From VRUE01 sp963812335 (GTDB taxonomy: Bacteria; Actinomycetota; Thermoleophilia; Solirubrobacterales; 70-9), in NCBI GenBank assembly GCA_963812335.1, contig CAWEUU010000004.1:682001-746000 (forward strand): a stretch of 64,000 nt of DNA, read 5' to 3'. Position 1 is the first letter of the stretch. Each line of letters begins with the position of its first letter. The position numbers were made by a program, and so were the translations under genes. Positions 24,135 to 30,749 of the stretch are shown piece after piece. A model generated the notes under the pieces. It did not search any database and was not told the DNA's origin. It was given only the letters and a program-made list of their open reading frames with translations.

Positions 24135-24332
24135 ATGGCCTACCCGGCCAACCACGCCCGTCCCGAAGAAGAACGACGCCGGCAGGCCGCGGAGCGTATG
24201 CGCGGCCTATTCGCGAACCTGGCACCACGCCGAAATCTCTCTGACGAGTTGATCGCAGGGCGGCGCGTCGAAGCGCGGGCCGAAGACCGAGAGGCCACCG
24301 AAGAAGCGCGGCGGCTGCGTGGGAAGCGCTGA
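24135..24332 (+). CDS. Small Arg/Glu-rich hypothetical protein
   Basis: This 65-residue charged protein begins AYPANHARPEEERRRQ and ends SDELIAGRRVEARAEDREATEEARR. The ending vaguely recalls C-terminal tails of VapB-type antitoxins, but no toxin gene follows, so no function is proposed. Start: ATG at 24135, 7 nt after TACCAT. It overlaps the next gene by 14 nt and belongs to the integrated element. Confidence 0.45.
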   Translation: MAYPANHARPEEERRRQAAERMRGLFANLAPRRNLSDELIAGRRVEARAEDREATEEARRLRGKR

Positions 24333-24615
24333 ACCGCCCGATACCTTTGGGAGAGAGCAAGCGATACGGCCGGACGAGATCAAGCACTTCCTGGTCAGCT
24401 ACGACCTAGCCACCGACAAGACGGAGGTTGAGTCCTTCGGCACGGATTACGACGCTGCTCAGGCGGCCTACGCGGAGGCGGAGCGGGCAAATTCCGACGA
24501 CGAAAAGCTCGACATCGTCCTGCTGAGCGCCGACTCGCTGGAGACGATCAAGCAGACTCATTCGAGCTACTTCAACGGCAGCAGTCAGCTCCTTGAGGAG
24601 CTTCTTCTCGGCTAG
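24319..24615 (+). CDS. Hypothetical protein of the integrated element
   Basis: This 98-residue acidic protein has the core IKHFLVSYDLATDKTEVESFG, DIVLLSADSLETIKQTHSSYF. I recall similar small actinobacterial proteins of unknown function, but no named family. The only usable start is GTG at 24319, overlapping the previous gene; no strong Shine-Dalgarno sequence is seen. Its stop abuts the truncated recombinase, so a deletion joint may lie at its 3' end. Confidence 0.5.
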   Translation: MGSAEPPDTFGREQAIRPDEIKHFLVSYDLATDKTEVESFGTDYDAAQAAYAEAERANSDDEKLDIVLLSADSLETIKQTHSSYFNGSSQLLEELLLG

Positions 24616-24616
24616 C

Positions 24617-25328
24617 CGGCCAGGAACATCGTCGCGGCGCTGCGCGCGTTGATCGGCTTCGCGGAATTGCGCGGATGGGTCCACGTCAATCCTTGCAGCG
24701 GGCTTCGGCTTCCGGCGGGACAGAAGGCGCGGGACCGAATCGCCTCGCCCGCCGAAGCAGAGGAACTGATCGCCGCGATGCGCCCCAAGGACAGGGCCGC
24801 GCTTGGCCTTGCCGTTTACGCCGGTCTGCGACTCGGTGAGCTGCTGGCGCTCGACGTTGCCGCCGTCGATCTCGACGGTGGCTGGATTCACGTCCACCGG
24901 AGCTGGGATCGCGGGACGAAGCAGTTCATCCCGACGAAGTCCCGCAAGCCGCGCAGCGTGCCGATCATCGACAAGCTCGCCGTGCTCCTGGCCGACCATT
25001 TCGTCCTGCTCGACCACCCGAGCGACGGGCTGCTCTTCCCGAGCGCCAACAACCCCGAAGTGGCCGACCGATCCCGGCATCCTGCGCCGTCGCACTCACG
25101 AGGCGCTGGAAGAAGGCCGGCCTCAAGCCGCTCGGCTTCCACGAGGGCCGCCACACCTTCGCCAGCATCGGGATCGCCGCCGGGCTGAACGCCAAGACTC
25201 TGAGCACCTACCTCGGCCACGCGACGATCACGATCACGCTCGACCGCTACGGCCACCTGATGCCCGGCAGCGAGGTCGAAGCGCGAGCACTGCTAGACAC
25301 ATATCTGGCAGAAGACCAAGCGTCTTAG
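24617..25328 (+). pseudogene. Tyrosine recombinase (phage integrase), truncated and frameshifted
   Basis: The first visible residues, ARNIVAALRALIGFAELRGWVHVNP, correspond to the end of the core-binding domain, and an in-frame stop precedes them, so roughly the first 100-150 residues are missing. The catalytic domain follows: Arg I in AGLRLGELLAL and the beta-hairpin lysine in PTKSRKPRSVPI. Near 25065-25110 the frame is lost. HEGRHTFASIG (the HxxR box), YLGHATITITLDRYGHL (His and the tyrosine nucleophile) continue in another frame to the TAG at 25326-25328. At least one net single-base loss is required. The enzyme cannot be made intact. Confidence 0.85.
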
Positions 25329-25651
25329 CTCGGGAAGTCGTCGGGGTGCAGCAACACCTCGATGCAAAAAGCCAGGCAGAGAGAGATTCCGTTGTGGGTA
25401 ATGCCGAACTTGCGATCGGCACTGACCCCAAGGAGTTCTTGAAACGCTGCCACGATCGTGCCCCGCTCCTGAGCCTCGTAGAGCGAAAGGTCTAGGAAGC
25501 AGGGCTCCTTTGCGTAGCGATCCTCAAGCCAGCCGAACAGAGAGCCGTCTTCGATCTTCTCCTGAACTTCCTCGATGGGCAACGTCTCCCCTTGGTCGAG
25601 CAGCATGTTGAACTGGAAGGCGAGGAACGTGTCATCTCGGAAGTACGGCAT
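25325..25651 (-). CDS. Hypothetical protein at right end of the element
   Basis: This 108-residue protein begins MPYFRDDTFLAFQFNMLLDQ and contains EEVQEKIEDGSLFGWLEDRY and FLDLSLYEAQERGTIVAAFQELL. It is not recognised. It has no signal peptide or membrane segment, though FGITHNGISLCLAFCIEVLL is hydrophobic. It overlaps the recombinase remnant by 4 nt on the opposite strand. Codon use is less GC-extreme than neighbouring core genes, fitting acquired DNA. No clear promoter or Shine-Dalgarno sequence is seen. Confidence 0.45.
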   Translation of the reverse strand: MPYFRDDTFLAFQFNMLLDQGETLPIEEVQEKIEDGSLFGWLEDRYAKEPCFLDLSLYEAQERGTIVAAFQELLGVSADRKFGITHNGISLCLAFCIEVLLHPDDFPS

Positions 25652-25704
25652 GCGTTGGCATTTCGACCATGGGTCATCGATCTGCGATTCGAAATGACTC
25701 CCGT

Positions 25705-25765
25705 GGGGATGCTCTTGGGGATGATATGGGGATGAAATAGACCCCCATTGACCCCCTATGACCCC
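25705..25765. repeat. Iterated GGGGATG / ACCCC repeats inside right end (arm-type site candidate)
   Basis: GGGGATG occurs at 25705-25711, 25717-25723 and 25728-25734 (11-12 bp period). Three ACCCC-containing units of about 10-bp period follow at 25741-25765 in the opposite sense. The array ends 12 bp before the right 40-bp repeat. Helically phased repeats beside an attachment core are typical of recombinase arm sites. Confidence 0.55.
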
Positions 25766-25776
25766 GCAATCCCTGC

Positions 25777-25816
25777 CTAGAAGCCGAGCGCGAACTTGGC
25801 GTCCTCGGTCATCATC
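25777..25816 (-). repeat. attR-like direct repeat (3' end of sufT-like gene)
   Basis: These are the last 13 codons, with stop, of the DUF59 gene. They match 23185-23224 with one difference at the third base of an Ala codon, so the integrated copy preserves the protein end. Confidence 0.82.
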
Positions 25817-26094
25817 TCCGGTGACCAGGGGGGGTCGAAGATCATCTTCGGGTGGACGGCGCTGACGCCGGGGAGGTCGCCGACGAACTCCTTCATCTGT
25901 TCTGAGACCTGGGGCCCGATCGGGCAGGCCGGGGTCGTCAGGGTGAAGGTCACGTAAACGTCCTCTTTCTCGATGTCGACGTCGTAGACGAGGCCGAGCG
26001 AGACGAAGTCGAGCCCCAGCTCGGGGTCGATCACCTCTTCCAGCGCCTCGAACACGTCTTCTTCGGTCAGGACTTCGGTCTGGTTCTCAGGCAT
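25777..26094 (-). CDS. sufT: DUF59/MIP18 metal-sulfur cluster assembly factor (SufT-like)
   Basis: This 105-residue protein is a full DUF59 domain: EEDVFEALEEVIDPELGLDFVSLGLVYDV, TFTLTTPACPIGPQV with the conserved cysteine, and FDPPWSPEMM. SufT-like proteins help mature Fe-S proteins, which fits the SUF cluster 8 kb away; PaaD-type relatives look similar. Its last 13 codons are the attachment repeat of the integrated element, yet the protein end is intact. Start: ATG at 26094, 6 nt after TAGCCT (26106-26101), so it is leaderless. Confidence 0.88.
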   Translation of the reverse strand: MPENQTEVLTEEDVFEALEEVIDPELGLDFVSLGLVYDVDIEKEDVYVTFTLTTPACPIGPQVSEQMKEFVGDLPGVSAVHPKMIFDPPWSPEMMTEDAKFALGF

Positions 26095-26100
26095 GCCTAC

Positions 26101-26106
26101 AGGCTA
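26101..26106 (-). promoter_or_regulatory. -10 box of sufT-like gene
   Basis: Minus-strand TAGCCT lies 6 nt before the ATG at 26094. The divergent gene at 26155 has TAGGGT at 26141-26146, 8 nt before its GTG. Confidence 0.5.
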
Positions 26107-26154
26107 GCGACGCAGGGCGGCGACCTCCCCTGCCGTCGATTAGGGTGCGCGGCT

Positions 26155-26550
26155 GTGAGTGAGGAATCTGGCCAGGCGCTGCGGCGATCGATCGGGATCG
26201 TCTTCTCCGACGGCGGGCTGCTGGCGCTGAGCGCGGTGCGACCCGCGGGGGCCGGCGAGCACGGAGACGAGCAGGTGACCACGATCATCTGCGATCCGGA
26301 CGGCGCCCCGGTCGAGGTCGCGGAGACCCTGCTCTCGACCGAGTACGGGTCCGACGGCGTACAACGGCGGGCAACGCTGGAGCTGTGGACCGACGGCGAA
26401 GACGGCCAGCCGCTGCGCGGCGCCGGCACGCTGGTCAGCGCCGCCAGGGTCGAGCGCGCGGGGCTGGACTCGCAGATCGCCTTCTTCCGCTGGTCGGTCG
26501 AGGGACGTGAGGGGCTCGGTCACTACGAGTTGGTCCGCGGCGATGGCTGA
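26155..26550 (+). CDS. Conserved hypothetical protein
   Basis: This 131-residue protein with beta-rich character contains SIGIVFSDGGLLALSAVRP, QVTTIICDPDGAPVEVAETLLSTEY and RATLELWTDGEDGQPLRGAGT. No family was recognised and no signal peptide or membrane segment is seen. It begins with GTG at 26155, 8 nt after TAGGGT, and its end overlaps the start of the HAD gene, so the two are co-transcribed. Confidence 0.6.
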   Translation: MSEESGQALRRSIGIVFSDGGLLALSAVRPAGAGEHGDEQVTTIICDPDGAPVEVAETLLSTEYGSDGVQRRATLELWTDGEDGQPLRGAGTLVSAARVERAGLDSQIAFFRWSVEGREGLGHYELVRGDG

Positions 26551-27190
26551 GGGGGACAGGGGGATCGAGGTGGTGATCTCCGACTTCGGCGGCGTGCTGA
26601 CGACGCCGCTGGTGCAGTCGTTCATGGCCTTCCAGGACCGCACCGGGATTACCGCCGAGGCCCTCGGCAAGGGGATGCAGGCGGCGACCGAGGCCAACGG
26701 CGACAACCCCCTGTTCGAAATGGAGCGCGGCGAAATCACCGAGGTCGCCTTTCTCGATCTGCTCACCGAGCACCTCCAACCGCTGCTCGGCCACCCGCCG
26801 GAGATGCACAGCTTCAAAGAGATCTACTTCGAGGCGCTCGAGCCGAACCCGCCGATGATCGAGCTGATGCGCGAGCTCAAACACGCGGGCCACCGGATGG
26901 CGATGCTGACCAACAACGTGCAGGAGTGGGAGCCGCTCTGGCGCTCGATGCTGCCGGTCGACGAGATCTTCGAGACCGTCGTCGACTCCGGCTTCGTCGG
27001 CTGCCGCAAGCCGGAATCGAAGATCTACAAGATCGCCCTCGACCGCATCGGCCTGCCGGCGGAGTCATGCCTATTCGTCGATGACGTACAGGTCAACTGC
27101 GAAGGCGCCGAGAAGGCCGGCATGACCGCAGTCCACTTCCGCGACAACGAGCAGGCGATCGCCGAGATCCGCAAAGCCCTCGACAGCTAG
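26543..27190 (+). CDS. HAD-superfamily hydrolase
   Basis: This 215-residue phosphatase-like protein has HAD motif I as ISDFGGVLT (nucleophile Asp, but with Phe-Gly in place of the usual DxD, as in epoxide-hydrolase-like and IA-subfamily HADs), motif II in MLTNNVQEW, motif III lysine in GCRKPESKIY and motif IV in FVDDVQVNCEGAEKAGM. The helical cap follows motif I, as in subfamily IA. Substrate unknown. ATG at 26543 overlaps the previous stop; its TAG stop shares CTAG with the convergent gene. Confidence 0.85.
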   Translation: MAEGDRGIEVVISDFGGVLTTPLVQSFMAFQDRTGITAEALGKGMQAATEANGDNPLFEMERGEITEVAFLDLLTEHLQPLLGHPPEMHSFKEIYFEALEPNPPMIELMRELKHAGHRMAMLTNNVQEWEPLWRSMLPVDEIFETVVDSGFVGCRKPESKIYKIALDRIGLPAESCLFVDDVQVNCEGAEKAGMTAVHFRDNEQAIAEIRKALDS

Positions 27191-27642
27191 TTGTCCGAGC
27201 CCGCCCTGTCCCAGACGTAGAGCTCTACGGCCTCTACCGCGAGCTCCATCAGGCGGGGCTGGGAGAGCAGGCCGAGGACGAGCTCGAGGGCGTCGTCTTC
27301 GGTGACGCCGGCGTCGACGGCCTCCTCGCCGCGGAAGCCGGCGGCGAGCTTGAGCGCCTCGCGGCGGTTCTCGCCGAGCGAGCCGAAGGCGCCCATCAGA
27401 AAGTCGCGGTTGGGCACCGGCCGGCCGAGCTCGAGCGAGCCGTGCCAGGCGGCGAGCATCGAGAGGTCGTCCTCATCGAGCGCGGAGAGCGCTTTCGCGT
27501 AGTGGACCTCGAGCTCGTCGTCGGGGATCTCGTCGACCCAGGAGCGGACCGCCTCACCGAGCAGTTGGCGACGGGCCTCGCGGCCGATCGAGTCGGAGAT
27601 CGCACGGATGGCGTCGGCTGGGTCTACGAAGCAGAGCGACAT
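27187..27642 (-). CDS. Conserved hypothetical helical protein
   Basis: This 151-residue, largely alpha-helical acidic protein has FVDPADAIRAISDSIGREARRQLLGEAVRSWVDE at the start and EDDALELVLGLLSQPRLMELAVEAVELYVWD at the end. No domain was recognised. It has a TAGATT box 11 nt before the ATG and lies divergent from the addB-like gene. Its stop overlaps that of the HAD gene. Confidence 0.6.
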   Translation of the reverse strand: MSLCFVDPADAIRAISDSIGREARRQLLGEAVRSWVDEIPDDELEVHYAKALSALDEDDLSMLAAWHGSLELGRPVPNRDFLMGAFGSLGENRREALKLAAGFRGEEAVDAGVTEDDALELVLGLLSQPRLMELAVEAVELYVWDRAGSDN

Positions 27643-27773
27643 TTGCTGCGCTCAATCTAGAGAGGCCGGAAGACGGCAAATCCGGCGCCGGAATCACCCC
27701 ATTTGCGGCTTCCCGAGAAGGCGTGCTGCCGCAGCGAGCACGCCGGGGGCGGTCCTATGCTGGCTCGTTCGCC

Positions 27774-30749
27774 ATGTCGTTGAAACTGATCCATGGACCG
27801 CCCAACTCCGGCCGCGCCGGGCGCGTGCAGGCGCTCTTCGGCGAGGCACTGGACCGTGACCCGGTGCTGGTCCTACCGACGCGCGACGACGTCTACCGCT
27901 TCGAGCGCCTGCTCTGCGCCTCGGGGGCGGCGCTGGGCGGCTCGGTGCTGACCTTCGGCGACCTCTTCCGCGAGGTCGCGCGGTCGACCGGCGCACCAGA
28001 CGGGGACGAGCTGACGCCGGCCCAGCGGCTGGGCGCGGTCTCGGCCGGGATCGCCGCGCGTCGCGGCCGGCTCGGCCCGTTGCGGCGCTCCGCGGCCCGA
28101 CCCGGTTTCGCGATCCCCTTCGAGCGCCTGCTCGACGAGCTGCAGGGCGCCGGACTGGAGCCGCCTTCGCTCGGCTCGGGTGCGCAGACGCTCGAGTCCT
28201 CCGCCTACATGGGCGACCTGGCCGAGCTGTTCGCCGCGTACGCGGATGTGCGCGACCGGCTCGGCATGCGCGACGCGCACGGCCTCGCCCGCGCGGCGAT
28301 CGAGGCGCTGCGCGCGAACCCGGCTGCGTGGCGGAGCCGCCCGGTACTCGTCTACGAGCCGGGCGAGCTCACGGCCAACCAGCACGATCTGCTCGAGGCG
28401 CTCGCTGCTGCGGGCGAGGTTACGGTCGCCCTCCCCGCCGAGGAGGAAAACACGGCGCTCGCGGCGCGGGCCGCGCTGCCGGCGGCGCTGGGTGGGATCG
28501 CGGCGACCAGCGAAGCGCTTGCCGGGCCGGCGCAGGCCGATCCGTTCGGCATCGACCCGCTGCTCGTCCACCTGCAGCGCCAGTTCGGCCGGGCCGAGCC
28601 GGCACGCCGGCCGGCCGGCGGCGGGGCGCTGACGCTGCTGCGCTCGGCCGGCGAGCGCAGCGAGGCGGAGGCGATCGCGGCCGAGGCGGCGAAGTTGATC
28701 GACGGCGGCGCGGACCCCGCTGCGATCGCGGTCGCCGTACGCGATCCGGCCCGCCGCGGCTCGCTGCTGGCGAGCGTGTTCGAGTCGCAGGGGATCGCGG
28801 TCGCGCTCGAGGCCGAGGTGCCGGTCACCGGAACTTCCGTCGGCGGCGCCCTGATCGCTCTGTTGGAGACGGAGTTCGGCGACGGACGCGCGAGCAATCT
28901 GCTGCGCTTCCTGCGGGGCCCCTCCGGGCTGGCCCCGGGTCAGGTCGACTGGTTCGAGCGGGCGCTGCGCCGCCGGCGGGTGCAGACGGCGAGCGCGGCA
29001 CTGGACATCTGGCAGGAACAGTACGAGCGCCTGCCGGGCGACCTGACGCGGATCAGGCAGGCGGCCGGCGAAGGCCCGGCGCAGCTGGCCGCGACGATCG
29101 CCCGACTGGCGATGACGATGGCATCGCGGCCGCTGCGCGGCGAGGCGGATGGCCCCCCGCCGGAGCGCGGCGACGGCCTCGAGCTGCGCGCCGCCGCCGC
29201 AATCGCCACCGCGCTCGGCGACCTCGCCGCGCTCCCCAGCCTGGCGCCGCAGCCCGAGGACCTCCCAGCGACCCTGCGCGAGCTTCGCTTCAACGCCTGG
29301 AGCGGGCCGATCGAGGGGCGCGTGCGGATCGCCAGCCCCTACCGCCTGCGCGCCTCCCGCTTCGAGCACGCCTTCGTCGCCTCGCTGCAGGACGGCGAGT
29401 TCCCCCGGCGCGACCGCGGCGAGGATCCCTTCCTCTCGGCGGCGCAGCGCGCGGCGCTCGGCCTCGACCCGCGCCGCGACCCCGACGCCGAGGAGCGCTA
29501 TCTCTTCCACGCCTGTCTGGCCCTGCCCAGCCGGCGGGTCTTCCTCTCCTACCGCGACAGCGACGAGAACGGCGTCGCCGAGCCGCGCTCGCCCTTCCTC
29601 GACGAGGTCCGCGAGCTGCTCGACCCTCCGCCGGGCGACGCGGACGGGGACCCGGTGGAGGCCGAGCTGACCGCCATTCGCGATCTGACCAGCGTGCTGC
29701 TGCCGCGCCACCGCCATCCGGCAGAGGGCGACCTGGCCAGGGCGCGGACCGCCGAGGCCGCAAGCCGCGCTCCCGGCCCGCTCGCCAACCCCGCCGTGCT
29801 CGACTCGCTCATGGCCGTTCCGGCGTATGGCGGCACCACCCTGGAGGGCTTCGACGTCTGCTCCTACCGCTGGTTCGTCTCACACGAGCTCGACCCGCAG
29901 CCACTCGACCCGGCACCCGACCCGCTGCTCCAGGGCGGCCTGATGCACGCCGTGCTCGAGCGCCTCTACCGTGAGCGCCCCGGCGGCGATCCCCTCCCCC
30001 GGCCCGGCTCGCTGGGCGCCTGGACCGAGCGCGGCAGTCTGCTGCTCGCCGAGGTCGCGGCCGAGCGCGACCTCGGCGGCCATCCTGCCGAGCGAGCAAT
30101 CGCGCGCCGGGTCGAGGGCCTGCTGAGGCGCTTCCTCGCCGACGAGGCCGGCCGCGAGCCGGATGGCTTCGAGCCCTGGCTGCTCGAGGCCCGCTTCGGC
30201 GAGGACGAGGCGGCCGAGCGCCCGGTGCTCGAGATCGACGGCTGGGGCCTGCACGGCGCGATCGACCGGGTCGACCGCGACACCCGCGGACGGGCGCTCG
30301 TGCTCGACTACAAGCTCTCCAGCCGGGTCACCCCGCGCGGCAAATTCGAGGAGCAGGCGAAGCTGCAGCTGCAGCTCTATCTGATCGCCGTCGCCGAGCA
30401 CTGGGGCGCCGACGCGGCCGGCGGCCTCTACCACCCGCTGCGCGGCACCTCCGCCCGGCGGCCGCGCGGCGCGGTCCGCGAGGACGCCGCCGAGCAGCTC
30501 GCCTCCTACGACCTCTACGGCACCGACCTGCTGGGTCGCGAGGAGTTCGACGAGATGCTCATCGAAGCCCGCGAGCGCGCCGGCAAGATCGTCGCCCGCA
30601 TGCGCCGTGGCGAGATCCGCCGCGATCCCGGCCCGCGCCTCGGTCTGCGCGGGCACGACGTCTGCCCCACCTACTGCCAGCTCGCGCCGATCTGCAGGCG
30701 TGACCGGGCGCCGGCCGAGGCCGAGAACGGAGAGTGGGAAGAGCGATGA
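27774..30749 (+). CDS. AddB/AdnA-like helicase-nuclease subunit
   Basis: This 991-residue protein is a RecB-family double-strand-break repair subunit. The N-terminus has a degenerate Walker A (HGPPNSGRAG, without the lysine), as in AddB-type subunits. The C-terminal PD-(D/E)xK nuclease is visible in GGLMHAVLERLYRE, GAIDRVDRD, LVLDYKLSS and KLQLQLYLIAVAE. Four cysteines, one in GFDVCSYRW and three in CPTYCQLAPIC, match the Fe-S-stapled nuclease fold. With the overlapping downstream helicase it should process DNA ends for recombination. A TATGCT box at 27756-27761 lies 12 nt before the ATG. Confidence 0.85.
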   Translation: MSLKLIHGPPNSGRAGRVQALFGEALDRDPVLVLPTRDDVYRFERLLCASGAALGGSVLTFGDLFREVARSTGAPDGDELTPAQRLGAVSAGIAARRGRLGPLRRSAARPGFAIPFERLLDELQGAGLEPPSLGSGAQTLESSAYMGDLAELFAAYADVRDRLGMRDAHGLARAAIEALRANPAAWRSRPVLVYEPGELTANQHDLLEALAAAGEVTVALPAEEENTALAARAALPAALGGIAATSEALAGPAQADPFGIDPLLVHLQRQFGRAEPARRPAGGGALTLLRSAGERSEAEAIAAEAAKLIDGGADPAAIAVAVRDPARRGSLLASVFESQGIAVALEAEVPVTGTSVGGALIALLETEFGDGRASNLLRFLRGPSGLAPGQVDWFERALRRRRVQTASAALDIWQEQYERLPGDLTRIRQAAGEGPAQLAATIARLAMTMASRPLRGEADGPPPERGDGLELRAAAAIATALGDLAALPSLAPQPEDLPATLRELRFNAWSGPIEGRVRIASPYRLRASRFEHAFVASLQDGEFPRRDRGEDPFLSAAQRAALGLDPRRDPDAEERYLFHACLALPSRRVFLSYRDSDENGVAEPRSPFLDEVRELLDPPPGDADGDPVEAELTAIRDLTSVLLPRHRHPAEGDLARARTAEAASRAPGPLANPAVLDSLMAVPAYGGTTLEGFDVCSYRWFVSHELDPQPLDPAPDPLLQGGLMHAVLERLYRERPGGDPLPRPGSLGAWTERGSLLLAEVAAERDLGGHPAERAIARRVEGLLRRFLADEAGREPDGFEPWLLEARFGEDEAAERPVLEIDGWGLHGAIDRVDRDTRGRALVLDYKLSSRVTPRGKFEEQAKLQLQLYLIAVAEHWGADAAGGLYHPLRGTSARRPRGAVREDAAEQLASYDLYGTDLLGREEFDEMLIEARERAGKIVARMRRGEIRRDPGPRLGLRGHDVCPTYCQLAPICRRDRAPAEAENGEWEER

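Larger units (their letters stand above)
23185..25816. mobile_element. Decayed integrative element in the 3' end of sufT-like gene
   Basis: Two 40-bp direct repeats (23185-23224 and 25777-25816, one mismatch) bound about 2.6 kb. The right copy is the last 13 codons and stop of the DUF59 gene; the left copy encodes the same MMTEDAKFALGF ending and is displaced from any gene. The interval contains a truncated, frameshifted tyrosine recombinase, a possible toxin-antitoxin pair, three unrecognised small genes and iterated GGGGAYG repeats just inside both ends. This is the layout of a site-specific integrant that restored its target gene. Loss of the recombinase N-terminus suggests internal deletion, so it is probably immobile. 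Confidence 0.82.

Noticed and set aside
23185..25816. tRNA gene as the attachment site of the integrative element
   Set aside because: No cloverleaf is present; the repeat is the protein-coding end of the DUF59 gene.
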